Shown: positions 54,233 through 63,291 of the stretch, in pieces
Position numbering within the stretch: the stretch's first letter is position 1
Layout of the letters: each line of letters starts with the position of its first letter
Origin: JBBSEZ01 sp038239195
Lineage (GTDB): Bacteria; Planctomycetota; Planctomycetia; Gemmatales; Gemmataceae
Direction: 5' to 3'
DNA: 64,000 nucleotides
Assembly (NCBI GenBank): GCA_038239195.1
Contig: JBBSEZ010000003.1
Location: forward strand, 1 to 64,000
The notes under the pieces: generated by a model
The model's input: the letters and a program-made list of their open reading frames with translations, nothing else
What the model was told of the DNA's origin: nothing
The model's database searches: none
Translations under genes and position numbers: made by a program

Positions 54233-54769
54233 TCAATTCGCTACCGTGAAGATCACCGCCCGCCCCTCCGCCGCGGCGCGGGCGAAGAACTCGGGCAGGC
54301 CTCGGAAGTTGCTCCAGGCGTAGTCCCACTCGTCCTCGTCGATCGCGTACAGCGTAGCTTTCGCGTCGAGCGTGAAGAAACGCGTGCGCAGCCACGCCTC
54401 TTCCACCTCGGCGAGCGCCGACGCCACCTGCGCTACCTCGTCTGGGAGGACCAGCCTGGCCGTGTAGTCGTCGCCGCACAGTTCCTCGCCCCCGAAGATA
54501 CACAGGCAGAGGGGCCAATCGCCCGCCTCCACGTCGATGCGGCCCTTGGGAGTGTCGTCGAGCGTCAGCGCTCGATGGATCGGGTCCCACGCCTTGTCGG
54601 TGTCGAAGTAGTACCGGCGAGCGAGGCCCTCTTCGAACTCCTTGAGTTCCTCCTCGATCACCTCCGACGCGGAGCGGTCTTCCTCGATTTCGATGGCCCC
54701 CGTGCCAATGTTCAGCAGGCGCTGCGCCTGCTCGGGCGTAACGGACAGGTGTCTGCCCAGCGAGCTCAT
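54233..54769 (-). CDS. DUF1877-family protein
   Basis: This 178-residue protein fits the YfbM/DUF1877 family: RYYFDTDKAWDPIHRALTLD at about 52-71, then LPDEVAQVASALAEVEEAW and a C-terminal region with YAWSNFRGLPEFFARAAAEG. No signal or membrane segment is seen. The function of the family is unknown. It lies 25 bp beyond the eutB stop, in the place where eutC is found in most genomes, so it may share the transcript. Confidence 0.8.
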   Translation of the reverse strand: MSSLGRHLSVTPEQAQRLLNIGTGAIEIEEDRSASEVIEEELKEFEEGLARRYYFDTDKAWDPIHRALTLDDTPKGRIDVEAGDWPLCLCIFGGEELCGDDYTARLVLPDEVAQVASALAEVEEAWLRTRFFTLDAKATLYAIDEDEWDYAWSNFRGLPEFFARAAAEGRAVIFTVAN

Positions 54770-54794
54770 GGTCCCTTTCCCCCTTCTCGGGCCC

Positions 54795-56195
54795 TCAACC
54801 CTTCAGCAACTCGCCGACGTGCCCCAGCAAGCGCTGCCCGCCGTCTCCCGCGCTCAACCGCCCCCCGCGGAAGATCCCTCGCTCCTCCAGCCACGCCGCA
54901 AACTCCGGCGCCGGGCGCAGGCCGAGGAGTTGCCGCGCCGCGACGGCGTCGTGGTAGCTGGTGGACTGGTAGTTGAGCATCACGTCGTCGGCGCACGGCA
55001 CGCCCATGAAGTAGTTGCAGCCGGCCAGGGAGAGCAGCAGCAACAGGTTGTCGGCCGAGTTCTGGTCGGCGGCCGCGTGGTTGGTGTAGCAAACGTCCAC
55101 GCCCATCGGCAAGCCGAGCAGCTTGCCCATGAAGTGGTCCTCCAGGCCGGCCCGGACGATCTGCCGCTCGTCGTAGAGGTATTCCGGCCCGATGAATCCG
55201 ACCACGCTATTGACCAGGAACGGGTCGAACAGCCGCGCCACCCCGTAGGCCCGCGCCTCCAGCGTCAACTGGTCGATGCCGTGATGCGCGTTGGCCGACA
55301 GGGCGCTGCCTTGCCCCGTCTCGAAATACGCGACCTGGTCGCCGACCCAGTGGACGGCCCGCTCCCGATGCGAGGCCCGGACGCGCTCCAGCCCCTCTCG
55401 CAAGAGAGACAGGCTGACGCCGAAGCTGGCGTTGGCCGCCTGCGTCCCGGCGATCGACTGGAACAGTAGATCGACGGGCGCCCCGCGGTCGAGACAGGCG
55501 AGCTGGGTGGTGACGTGGGCCAGGCAGCACGCCTGCGTCGGCACCTGGCAAGTATCGATGAGCCGGGCGAGGGTGAAGAGGATGGCCGACACCGTCTCGA
55601 CCGACTCGGTCGCCGGGTTGACCCCGAGGACCGCATCGCCGCAGCCGTGCATCAGGCCATCGACGGCCGCGAGTAGGATGCCGCCAACGTCGTCGGCCGG
55701 GTGGTTGGGCTGAACGCGCACCCCGAGGACGCCGCGCTGCCCCATCGTGTTGCGGCAGCGCGTGACGTTGCGCACCTTGCTGGCGACGAGAATCAGGTCC
55801 TTGTTGCTCATCAACTTCGCCACCGCCGCCGCCACCTCGGGTAAGATGGCGCGCGCCAGCGCGCGGAGCTCCGCCTCGCCGACTTGATCGTCGAGCAAGT
55901 GCTCGCGCAACTCCCCCACAGTCATCGAGCGCAGCGGGCGAAAGCCCTCCTCGTCGAGGTCGTCGAGCAGGGCTCGGCTCACGTCGTCGCGGTCGGGATC
56001 GAGCAGCGGATTGGCGACAATCTCGCCGAGGGCCACGTCGGCGAGGGCGACCTTGGCGGCGACGCGCTCGCGCTCGGAGGTGGCGGCGAGCCCGGCAAGG
56101 TGGTCCCCGGACTTCTCTTCGTTCGCCTTGGCGAGGAGCGCGGGGAGGTCGGGGAACACGAAGCACTCGCCGCGGAGGGTGGTCGAGTAGGGCAT
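54795..56195 (-). CDS. eutB: Ethanolamine ammonia-lyase large subunit EutB
   Basis: This 466-residue protein is the large subunit of the adenosylcobalamin-dependent ethanolamine ammonia-lyase, which makes acetaldehyde and ammonia. It is full length compared with about 453 residues in E. coli. Landmarks are LGVNPATESVETVSAILFTL, PTQACCLAHVTTQLACL, GQGSALSANAHHGIDQLTLE and GLPMGVDVCYTNHAAADQNS followed by NYFMGVPCADDVMLNYQS. The enzyme needs the small subunit EutC, which is not found next to it. No other eut genes or microcompartment genes are in the window. Confidence 0.92.
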   Translation of the reverse strand: MPYSTTLRGECFVFPDLPALLAKANEEKSGDHLAGLAATSERERVAAKVALADVALGEIVANPLLDPDRDDVSRALLDDLDEEGFRPLRSMTVGELREHLLDDQVGEAELRALARAILPEVAAAVAKLMSNKDLILVASKVRNVTRCRNTMGQRGVLGVRVQPNHPADDVGGILLAAVDGLMHGCGDAVLGVNPATESVETVSAILFTLARLIDTCQVPTQACCLAHVTTQLACLDRGAPVDLLFQSIAGTQAANASFGVSLSLLREGLERVRASHRERAVHWVGDQVAYFETGQGSALSANAHHGIDQLTLEARAYGVARLFDPFLVNSVVGFIGPEYLYDERQIVRAGLEDHFMGKLLGLPMGVDVCYTNHAAADQNSADNLLLLLSLAGCNYFMGVPCADDVMLNYQSTSYHDAVAARQLLGLRPAPEFAAWLEERGIFRGGRLSAGDGGQRLLGHVGELLKG

Positions 56196-56216
56196 GGCAC
56201 ATCAAGGGCAGGTGGT

Positions 56217-56320
56217 AAGGCGATCAGCAGGAAAAGGCCTCCTTGTAGGACGGCTCTCCTGAGCCGTCTGGACGGCTCAGGAGAGCCGTCCTACAGCAAA
56301 CCAACTCCTGCCGCTCGCCT
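56217..56320. repeat. Dispersed palindrome family A, copy 3
   Basis: The unit repeats copy 1 (5005-5083) with an inserted second hairpin arm: AGGACGGCTCTCCTGAGCCG is followed at once by its complement GGCTCAGGAGAGCCGTCCTAC. The flanks AGGAAAAG, CCTCCTTGTAGGAC and CAAACCAACTCCTGCCGCTC match copy 1 (CAAACCAAG, CCTGCCGCTCGCC). It lies between eutB and the gene at 56351. Confidence 0.9.
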
Positions 56321-56350
56321 AAAGAACGTGCGAAGCATCACCAAACGATC

Positions 56351-57277
56351 TCACTTCGCAAACAGCTCGTCCAGGTGTACCTTGCCCGCATCCCCGAGCA
56401 GGTCGCGGTGCATGCGCAACGGGTCGTCGAAGAAGTCCTCCCCGATGCGCGTGTCGAGCAGCCTCGTCCCCAGCAGCGCCAGCGCCTTTGTCTCGTCGAA
56501 GATCGCCTCCGCGTAGACGATGCGCTTGCCCTCGCCTTTCTCCCCCAGCAGCCGGGCGAAATACTGCACGGCGAGATTGTCCTTCCGCGGCATCTGACTG
56601 CCCATGACGATGACGGTCAGCCGCTTCCACTCCTTCTCCGTCAGTCTGGCGCGCCAGGTCGTCATTTGCCGATGGAGGGCGTCGATCTCCCCTCGCGCCG
56701 CCTCGACGGCGCTCGCCTCCAGCAACGGCCGCACGCCGCGCGCGAAGGCGACCAGTTCTTTCCTCTCGATGCGCTGCCTGTCCAGCGCCCGCTCCAGCAA
56801 CTTCAGGCTCGCGGCGACGATCTGCTGCTGCCGGGCCAACGTCGCCCGCCCCAGCCCTCTTTCGGGCAACGCCTTCTCCACCGCCAGGACCAGGGCGCGG
56901 TAACAGCGCAGGTCGAAGAGGCGGTCGTCCGCGAGCGGCCGGCCCACGCGGTGGACGAGCAGGGCGTGCAGGCCCAGGGGGACGTGACTGATCGTCTTGA
57001 GGTCGTGATGTTTTTCCGGCGCGAAGCGCGCCGAGAGGCGCTGTAGCCCGTAGCGCAGCACGAGCTCGTCGCCGTCGAAAAGCACGACCGGCCCGCTCCG
57101 CGCGAGCGACTCCTCGCGAGCCCGGCGGTAGGCGGCGCGGGCGGCGGCGTTCACCTCCTTGAAGGACTCATCCGCCGCGGGCCTCCCGACGCGCGGGGCT
57201 GCGGCGTCGCCGGCCGCCAGCAGCGCCCCGAGCAGGATGAGGGCCAGCGCGGCCGAGGGGGTGAATCGCTTCGCCAT
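56351..57277 (-). CDS. Exported hypothetical protein
   Basis: This 308-residue protein has a signal peptide at about 8-26 (SAALALILLGALLAAGDAAA). The rest is soluble and mostly helical. Landmarks are PVVLFDGDELVLRYGLQRLS, DDRLFDLRCYRALVLAVEKA, EKEWKRLTVIVMGSQMPRKD and EAIFDETKALALLGTRLLDT. AAGGAGC lies seven bases before ATG 57277. I do not recognise the family. It precedes eutB on the same strand, but palindrome A copy 3 stands between them. Confidence 0.65.
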   Translation of the reverse strand: MAKRFTPSAALALILLGALLAAGDAAAPRVGRPAADESFKEVNAAARAAYRRAREESLARSGPVVLFDGDELVLRYGLQRLSARFAPEKHHDLKTISHVPLGLHALLVHRVGRPLADDRLFDLRCYRALVLAVEKALPERGLGRATLARQQQIVAASLKLLERALDRQRIERKELVAFARGVRPLLEASAVEAARGEIDALHRQMTTWRARLTEKEWKRLTVIVMGSQMPRKDNLAVQYFARLLGEKGEGKRIVYAEAIFDETKALALLGTRLLDTRIGEDFFDDPLRMHRDLLGDAGKVHLDELFAK

Positions 57278-57407
57278 GCGGTTGCTCCTTCCCGTTCCCA
57301 AGCGCGCCGCGCTCTTTTTCCTTCCCGCCCGCCGCTCGGCGGAGTATCATCCCTTTCATACACGACCGCCCGCCATCCCGCCATCGCCGCCTGCGAGAAT
57401 GACCTCC

Positions 57408-59735
57408 ATGAAACCACTTCGCACCTCCTTCGCGCTCGCCGCCCTGCTCGCCTGTCCCGCGCTCGCGCCGGCCCAGCCGTTGCCGCCCGGCACGCCCGTG
57501 AGCCCGCAGGCGCCCAACTTGCTGCCCGTCGTGCCCCTCGGCATGCAGCGCGGCACCACGCTCGAAGTCACGCTCACCGGCACCAACCTCGCCGGGCCCA
57601 CCGGCGTGTGGACCAGCTTCCCCGCCAAGGTCACCATCCCCACCGACGCGGGGAACGGCAAGAACAACGCCTCGCTCAAGATCAAACTCGAAGTCCCCAA
57701 GGACGCCCCCCTCGGCTTCCACAGCATCCGCCTGGCCACCGCGCGGGGGATGTCCAACTCCCGGCTGTTCTGCATCGACGACCTGCCCCAGGTCCTCGAA
57801 AAGGACACCAATCGCTCTCTCAAAACGGCCCAGGACGTTCCCGTGCCGTGCGTCGTCGTCGGCCGGGCCGACAAGGAGATCACCGACTACTTCAAGTTCG
57901 GCGCCAAGGCCAACCAGCGCGTCAGCTTCGAGGTGCTCGGCCGTCGCCTCGGCAGCACCTTCGACCCGCAACTCACCCTTTACGACGCCGCCGGCAAGGA
58001 ACTGCCGGGCGGGCACAGCAACGACGCCCCCGGCCTGCAGACCGACCCCCGCCTCACCTACGTCTTCAAGGCCGCCGGCGACTACGTCGTCGCGATCCGC
58101 GACGTGAGCTACGGCGGGGCGGCCGACTTCCACTACCGCCTGCGCATCGGCGACTTCCCCTGCGCCACCACGCCCCTCCCCCTGGCCGCCAAGCGCGGCA
58201 CCAAGCAGACGGTACGCTTCACCGGGCCGACGGTGGATGGCGTCGTCCCCGTTGAGGTGGCCGTGCCCAACGACCCCGCCATCGAGGCCATCCAGGTGGC
58301 GCCGCGCGGGGCCAGTGGGCTGTACGGCTGGCCGGTCACCCTGGCCGTCTCCGACCTCGACGAGGGGCTGGAGGTCGAGCCCAACAACGAGGCCGCCAAG
58401 GCCAACCGCATCAACGTCCCCGGCGCCATCACCGGGCGCTTCGAGGTCGCCGACGACGTCGATCAGTTCGTCTTCGCCGCCAAGAAGGGCAAGCGCTACG
58501 TCCTGGAGGCCCACACCGCCGAGCACCTCTCACCCACCGACGTCTACGTGGTGCTGCGCGACGCCAAGGGCAACCAACTCCAGGCCACCAACCCCGCCGG
58601 CGCCCCGCGCCTCGACTTCACCGCCCCTGCCGACGGCGATTACTACCTCGTCGTCGAGCACCTGCACTCCTGGGGCGGGCCCGACGAGGTCTACCGCCTC
58701 ACCGTCACCTTCTTCGAGCCCGGCTTCAGCCTCACCGTGCCCATCGACCGCGTGGACGTCGCGCCGGGCGGCACCGTGTCGATGCCGCTGTTCCTCACGC
58801 GCGCCGGCTACAACGGGGCCCTCGAAGTGAGCGTGGTCGGCGCGGGCGTGACGGGCACCGCGACCATCCCCGCGGGGCCTCCCAAACCGCCCAACCAGGC
58901 ATCGGGCACCCTGGCCATCGGCGTCGGCGACGTACCCCCCGGGCCGCTGGTCTTCCGCATCCAGGCAAAGGCGACCATCGGCGGCAAGGTCGTGGCCCAG
59001 TTCGCCAGCGTGCGGGCCGCCGTCAGCCGCGACCTGGCCAACCTCCCCGTCCCGCCGCGCGAGATGTTCACCCGCCTCGCCGTCGCCGTGCGCGAGCGCC
59101 CGCCGTTCAGCCTCACCGCCAAACTCGACTCTCCCACGGCGGAGCCCGGCAAGCCGGCCACGTTCACTATCTCCGTTGTCCGCGTCACCGGCTTCAACGG
59201 CGAGGTCGCCCTGAGCGCGATCGGCCTGCCGCCCGGCGCGACGCTGGCGCCGACCAAGGTGCTGGCGGGGCAGAATGCGGCGAAGGCCACGGTCAACCTT
59301 CCGGCGAAGGGCAAGCTGGCGAAATTCAACCTCACCTTCCAGGGCCGGGCGATGCACGCGGGGCGCGACTTCGCCGCGAGCGCCCCGCCCGTGGCGGTTG
59401 TCGTGGCGGAGCGCCCGCCGTTCACCCTCCTCGCCAAGCTCGACGCCCCCACGGCGGAGCCGGGCAAGGCGGCGACGCTCACCATCACCGTCACCCGCGC
59501 CCCGGGCTTCGCTGGCGAGATCGCCCTGAGCGCCGTCGGCCTGCCTCCCGGGGCGACGCTGACGCCGGCCAAGGTGCTGCCCGGGCAGAACGCGGCGAAG
59601 GTGGAGGTGAAGCTCGCGCCGACGTTCAAACTGCCGCGCTTCAACGTCGTTGTGCAGGGAGCGACCAAGCACCTGGGCCGCGCCTTCACCGCCAGCGCGG
59701 CGCCGGTGGTGGCGATGGTCCTCGTCAAGAAGTGA
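57408..59735 (+). CDS. Exported PPC-domain and Ig-like repeat protein
   Basis: This 775-residue exoprotein has a signal peptide at about 5-22 (RTSFALAALLACPALAPA). It has an N-terminal TIG/IPT-like region (GMQRGTTLEVTLTGTNLAGP), two bacterial pre-peptidase C-terminal (PPC) domains (DYFKFGAKANQRVSFEVLGR and VDQFVFAAKKGKRYVLEAHT), and C-terminal beta repeats. The last two repeats (about 565-665 and 670-765) are near-copies of each other: AKLDSPTAEPGKPATFTISV / AKLDAPTAEPGKAATLTITV and SAIGLPPGATLAPTKVL / SAVGLPPGATLTPAKVL. Starts at 57399 and 57408 are both possible. A carbohydrate or surface-binding role is likely. Confidence 0.85.
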   Translation: MKPLRTSFALAALLACPALAPAQPLPPGTPVSPQAPNLLPVVPLGMQRGTTLEVTLTGTNLAGPTGVWTSFPAKVTIPTDAGNGKNNASLKIKLEVPKDAPLGFHSIRLATARGMSNSRLFCIDDLPQVLEKDTNRSLKTAQDVPVPCVVVGRADKEITDYFKFGAKANQRVSFEVLGRRLGSTFDPQLTLYDAAGKELPGGHSNDAPGLQTDPRLTYVFKAAGDYVVAIRDVSYGGAADFHYRLRIGDFPCATTPLPLAAKRGTKQTVRFTGPTVDGVVPVEVAVPNDPAIEAIQVAPRGASGLYGWPVTLAVSDLDEGLEVEPNNEAAKANRINVPGAITGRFEVADDVDQFVFAAKKGKRYVLEAHTAEHLSPTDVYVVLRDAKGNQLQATNPAGAPRLDFTAPADGDYYLVVEHLHSWGGPDEVYRLTVTFFEPGFSLTVPIDRVDVAPGGTVSMPLFLTRAGYNGALEVSVVGAGVTGTATIPAGPPKPPNQASGTLAIGVGDVPPGPLVFRIQAKATIGGKVVAQFASVRAAVSRDLANLPVPPREMFTRLAVAVRERPPFSLTAKLDSPTAEPGKPATFTISVVRVTGFNGEVALSAIGLPPGATLAPTKVLAGQNAAKATVNLPAKGKLAKFNLTFQGRAMHAGRDFAASAPPVAVVVAERPPFTLLAKLDAPTAEPGKAATLTITVTRAPGFAGEIALSAVGLPPGATLTPAKVLPGQNAAKVEVKLAPTFKLPRFNVVVQGATKHLGRAFTASAAPVVAMVLVKK

Positions 59736-59743
59736 GCTTCGCC

Positions 59744-60220
59744 ATGATGACGCCCGAGCAGCACCTGGACAGCCTGGTGCGCCACATCGACCTGGTGCGG
59801 GGCGCCTGCCTGTTGCTGGGCAAGCGCCTGATGGCGCGGGGCCGCGTCGAGTTCGGCCGCATCCTGATCGCGCGCGGCTTCGTTCACGACTCGTCGAAGT
59901 TCTTCGGCATCGAGTGGGACTACCTGCACGCCGGCCGCGACGTGCCGCAGGCCGAACTGGACCTGGCCATCCGCCAGCATCGGTTGACCAACCAGCACCA
60001 CCCCGAATACTGGGGCGGCTTCGAGCACGTGCCGGAGATCGGCATCGCCGAGATGGCGTGCGACTGGTCCGCGCGCGGCGCCGAGTTCGGCACCGACCTC
60101 CGCCAGTGGATCCACACGGTCGCGGTGCCGAGATACAAGATCGACACGGAGGGGCAGCAGTTCCGTTGGTTGATGGGGTTTGTGGAGGTGTTGCTGGAGG
60201 ACCACTTCCGGCGCGAGTGA
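59744..60220 (+). CDS. DUF5662-like protein with His/Asp cluster
   Basis: This 158-residue protein carries a conserved-looking His/Asp set: FVHDSSKFFGIEWDYL at about 47-62, IRQHRLTNQHHPEYWGGF at about 77-94 and IAEMACDWSARGAEFG. This spacing suggests a metal-binding HD-like fold. The name DUF5662 is given from memory. ATG 59744 or 59747 are both possible; a GTG at 59732 overlaps the previous stop. It follows the PPC-domain gene by 8 bp, so the two are probably co-transcribed although the functions do not obviously fit. Confidence 0.65.
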   Translation: MMTPEQHLDSLVRHIDLVRGACLLLGKRLMARGRVEFGRILIARGFVHDSSKFFGIEWDYLHAGRDVPQAELDLAIRQHRLTNQHHPEYWGGFEHVPEIGIAEMACDWSARGAEFGTDLRQWIHTVAVPRYKIDTEGQQFRWLMGFVEVLLEDHFRRE

Positions 60221-60604
60221 TGGGACCGAGCCCGGGTCGGAAGAACGCGCGTTTTCTGTTCTGGGAAGGCGAGCGGGCACTCGGGGGCCACCGAGTGACG
60301 TGCTCAACAGGGGCGGAGGTTGGTCCGTTCCTCTTGCCGAAAAGCCTGAGCCCGCCATCCGCCTCGCCCGCCTGGGTCGGCAGGAGATCTCCTGCTGCTT
60401 CGCGTGTCGGTTCAGCGTTGCCGCGGCGCGGGCGGGTCGCGCGCCGCCCGGGCCCGGGCCTCACCGTTTCATCTCGAAGATCCAACTCGCTCTCGCCGCG
60501 CCCTCGCCACGATAAACTTCGGCAGGCGCCGGGGGCCCGCAGCAGGCAATTCGGGAGGCCTGCCCCACGACCTTCTCACCACGATCGACTTTGGCGGGCA
60601 ATCT
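60221..60604. other. Gene-free convergent interval
   Basis: I see no credible gene or strong hairpin in these 384 bp. Two similar words, CACGATAAACTTCGGCAGGC near 60510 and CACGATCGACTTTGGCGGGC near 60580, form an imperfect direct repeat. Confidence 0.4.
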
Positions 60605-61063
60605 TCAGGGCATTGGGGGAGCAGACAGGGGCAGTACGGCAGGAGCGAGACAGTCTCCCGCCAGTGGGAAGGGGAGCAACGCCTCCTGGCAAGTACCCGC
60701 CGCGAGCTGGGGCGCCACGAGCCCCCTCGCCCGGCACCGCCTCACCCCCACCTTGATCACCCGCCCGTTGATCGGCAACAGCCCCGCCTCCAGCCGGGCG
60801 CGCAGCCTGGCCTTGAGCTTCCTTAGCCGTCGCCTGCCGGGCCGGCGCTCGATCGGGATGCGCGCCCACCCAGAAAACTTCCCCTCCCCTTCGCCGCGGT
60901 GCAGGCAAACCCGCTCGGCCTTCGGGGAGCGGTCGGCGCAGCCCAGCAGCCGTGGCAGGGCGTCGGCCAAGATGCGCCGCCACCTTCGGTACGCCGCCCG
61001 GTCGCAGCCCGGGCCCAGCGCGAAGTCGGCGCGGACCAGTAAACTCTTGCGCGCAGTATCCAC
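60605..61063 (-). CDS. Hypothetical basic protein with GTG start
   Basis: This 152-residue Arg-rich protein starts at GTG 61063, seven bases after AGAGAGG on the minus strand; a TATAAT box lies 50 bp upstream. The N-terminal 110 residues are coherent: SLLVRADFALGPGCDRAAYR, RWRRILADALPRLLGCADR, GEGKFSGWARIPIERRPGRR and RLEAGLLPINGRVIKVGVRR. The last 40 residues are less ordered. The strong basic charge would suit nucleic acid contact. I do not recognise a named family. Confidence 0.5.
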   Translation of the reverse strand: MDTARKSLLVRADFALGPGCDRAAYRRWRRILADALPRLLGCADRSPKAERVCLHRGEGEGKFSGWARIPIERRPGRRRLRKLKARLRARLEAGLLPINGRVIKVGVRRCRARGLVAPQLAAGTCQEALLPFPLAGDCLAPAVLPLSAPPMP

Positions 61064-61447
61064 GGAAAGCCTCTCTCTCGCTTCGGTTTTTGTCGTTCTG
61101 GGTGTGTCTTTATTATACGCCTCCGGGGGCCTTTTCTGTAGGCCCGAAGCCCTTGTTTTTCCAGCTTTTCCGATCGCCGTCGCCCTCTCCGCGAGCGCCC
61201 CCTCCGGCAAGCGATCAGGCCCCTGGAAATCAGCCCGTTTCCGACCTGGGCCTCCTGGCAGGCGAGCCCACCACGCCGCAGGGGCGCTTCGCCTACGCCG
61301 GGCGCGACTATGACATGCTTCGCGGGCGCCTGGCGGAGGGGCCGAGTTGGCCTCCCTGCGGGGCGATGCGCTTCAAGTAACTCGCGGAGGGGAAGTGACG
61401 GGCCGCCTCGCCCCACGAGGTGGCCCTGTCCAAGCCCCATTCCCGCG
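61064..61447. other. Intergenic interval with a minus-strand promoter
   Basis: These 384 bp hold a minus-strand TATAAT at 61112-61117, the best promoter box for the gene at 60605-61063; no clear -35 is seen. A minus-strand frame across 61308-61445 encodes REWGLDRATSWGEAARHFPS, which could be a relic of a small helical domain, but it lacks a start. Confidence 0.45.
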
Positions 61448-63253
61448 CTAACGTCTCCGCAACGTACTCAACGTGTTGCCGTCTCCCCTTTCGGCCACGA
61501 ACTCGTGCGGCGCCTTGCTCCGGTGCGTGCAAAGGCGCAGCGCATCGCCCCGCAGTTCGTAAATGCCCCGGAACGCAGTCTCTTCCCCGCCCCCATCCAG
61601 TCTGCTCCGTTTCGACAAGGCCTCGAGCCTCATCGGGCGGGCCTCCCGGTCCAGGACCAGGCGATAGGATTCGTAAGAAATGCTCGCCGACGAGCGACGG
61701 GTGACGGTCAGGCGGTCTCCCCGGAAGCGCCAGGTCACCTCGTCCTTCGCGCGCCCTCCCTCCTCGGGCGGCTCGACCGCCGTCGGGGCCCACTCGCCGT
61801 TCAATCGATCGTCCCCGGCGGCGAAGTCGGGCGCTTCCTCCCCATCCACGCTCTCGCTCGCGTCTGAGGAGCTCGTCGCCGCGGCCTTCACATCGCTCCG
61901 CGCAAACGGCCTGTCCCACGACCGACGGGCGTGCCAGTGGCAGGCGCCGATGGCCACGAGAAGCAGCACGCCGCCCGTACCGCTGACCAGCGTCGGCCAC
62001 CAAGGCATCGGCGCGCCTTGCAGGCCGCCCAGAGGCGCGGCCGTCTCCGGCAGGGCCCCCAGCCCCGGGCGAGCGACCTTGGCCAGCAGGCAAAGCCCGG
62101 CCACCCAGAACGGGCCAACGGGGACGAGCATCGGCAGGAGCAGCGTGTCGAGGATCGCGTAACTCTCCCATCTCCTCACGTTCCACGCCAGGACGGCGAA
62201 CGACAGGGCCCCCACGGCGAGCAGCACCATTCCCCAGGCCAACTGGTAGCCCGCCGTCGTTCGCCGCTCGGCGCGAACCGCCGCGGCCACGTCGGGCGGC
62301 TCGTCCTCCAGCGCCGCGACGCGAGCTCGCATCAGTAGGCCCCGGGCGAAGAGCGACAGGGCGGCGAGCAGCAGCGGCAGATCGAACAGCGCCAGATGGA
62401 GCAGCGCCACGGGGACCACGTCCGGCTCGCGCTGCAGCGCAGCGACGACGAAGACAAGGGACGCGTGCAGGCAGAGGACGGCGGAGAGGTAGGCGCCCCA
62501 GACGAACCACTGCGTCGCGCGCCAGCGCAGCTCGATTTGCAGGAGGCGGGCCTCGGGGTGACGGGCCCGCCGCGCCCGGGGCGCTTCGGCCAGCGCGTTG
62601 ACGCCCGTCTGCACCAGCGTGGCGAACAGGGGGACGGCCACGAACCAGTTCACCAGCGGCCCGCCGAGCCCGAGGACGAGCCCGACCGTGACGAGGTCGC
62701 GGTGTAGCGCCCCCAGCGGCGTGAGGAAAGAGGCCAGCACGCCCAGCACGAAGAGGGCGAGCAGCCCGTTGAGTCGCATCTCGGGCAGGCCCCACTCCCG
62801 ACGCTGCTCGTTGAGCCGGACGAGGAGCCGGTGCAAGGCGAACGGCACCCAGTAGAGGCTGAAGAACGGGACGAACGCCAGCCCCAGCGCCTGCCCCGCC
62901 GAGGGGTCGTCGGGGCGCCGGCGCGGCAACTTGCCGTGCAGGAGCAGCAGCCACGTCGTCGCAAAGGTGCTACAGGTCAACACGCTCAGGACAAGCACGA
63001 GGCCAGCGGGAAAAGGCCGCAGGGAGTGCGCCGGCCCCGGCAGTTCGTGCTGGGCGACTGCCGGGAGGGGCGGGATGGGGCGCGCTCGGGCCGGCAGCGC
63101 GGGCGGCGCCTGCGGCGGAGGAGCAACCGCCTTGCCTGGCGGGGGCACCAGGATAGGCGCCTTGCAGTTCGGGCAGCGCGCCTTCCCGCCAGGGTGCTCG
63201 CTCGCGAAGCGCAGCCTCGTCTTGCAGCCGAGGCACGTAATGGCGAAACTCAT
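61448..63253 (-). CDS. Zinc-ribbon, multi-helix membrane protein with TIGR03067-like C-terminal domain
   Basis: This 601-residue protein begins with a zinc ribbon (ITCLGCKTRLRF at about 5-16 and ARCPNCKAPI at about 25-34), followed by a Pro-rich linker. Eight or more membrane helices lie between about 80 and 450 (VLVLSVLTCSTFATTWLLLL, LLALFVLGVLASFLTPLG and others). After an acidic Ser-rich linker the last 120 residues look like a TIGR03067-type beta domain (LNGEWAPTAVEPPEEGG, RGIYELRGDALRLCTHRS). The combination of cytoplasmic ribbon and TIGR03067 domain in one membrane protein is unusual to me. Function unknown. Confidence 0.75.
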   Translation of the reverse strand: MSFAITCLGCKTRLRFASEHPGGKARCPNCKAPILVPPPGKAVAPPPQAPPALPARARPIPPLPAVAQHELPGPAHSLRPFPAGLVLVLSVLTCSTFATTWLLLLHGKLPRRRPDDPSAGQALGLAFVPFFSLYWVPFALHRLLVRLNEQRREWGLPEMRLNGLLALFVLGVLASFLTPLGALHRDLVTVGLVLGLGGPLVNWFVAVPLFATLVQTGVNALAEAPRARRARHPEARLLQIELRWRATQWFVWGAYLSAVLCLHASLVFVVAALQREPDVVPVALLHLALFDLPLLLAALSLFARGLLMRARVAALEDEPPDVAAAVRAERRTTAGYQLAWGMVLLAVGALSFAVLAWNVRRWESYAILDTLLLPMLVPVGPFWVAGLCLLAKVARPGLGALPETAAPLGGLQGAPMPWWPTLVSGTGGVLLLVAIGACHWHARRSWDRPFARSDVKAAATSSSDASESVDGEEAPDFAAGDDRLNGEWAPTAVEPPEEGGRAKDEVTWRFRGDRLTVTRRSSASISYESYRLVLDREARPMRLEALSKRSRLDGGGEETAFRGIYELRGDALRLCTHRSKAPHEFVAERGDGNTLSTLRRR

Positions 63254-63291
63254 CGCAAGTCCTCAGAAGGAAGAGCTCGGGAGGCGCGGGC

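Noticed and set aside
60221..60604. Imperfect direct repeat as a mobile-element end
   Set aside because: Only about 16 of 20 bases match, there is no inverted partner and no associated gene.
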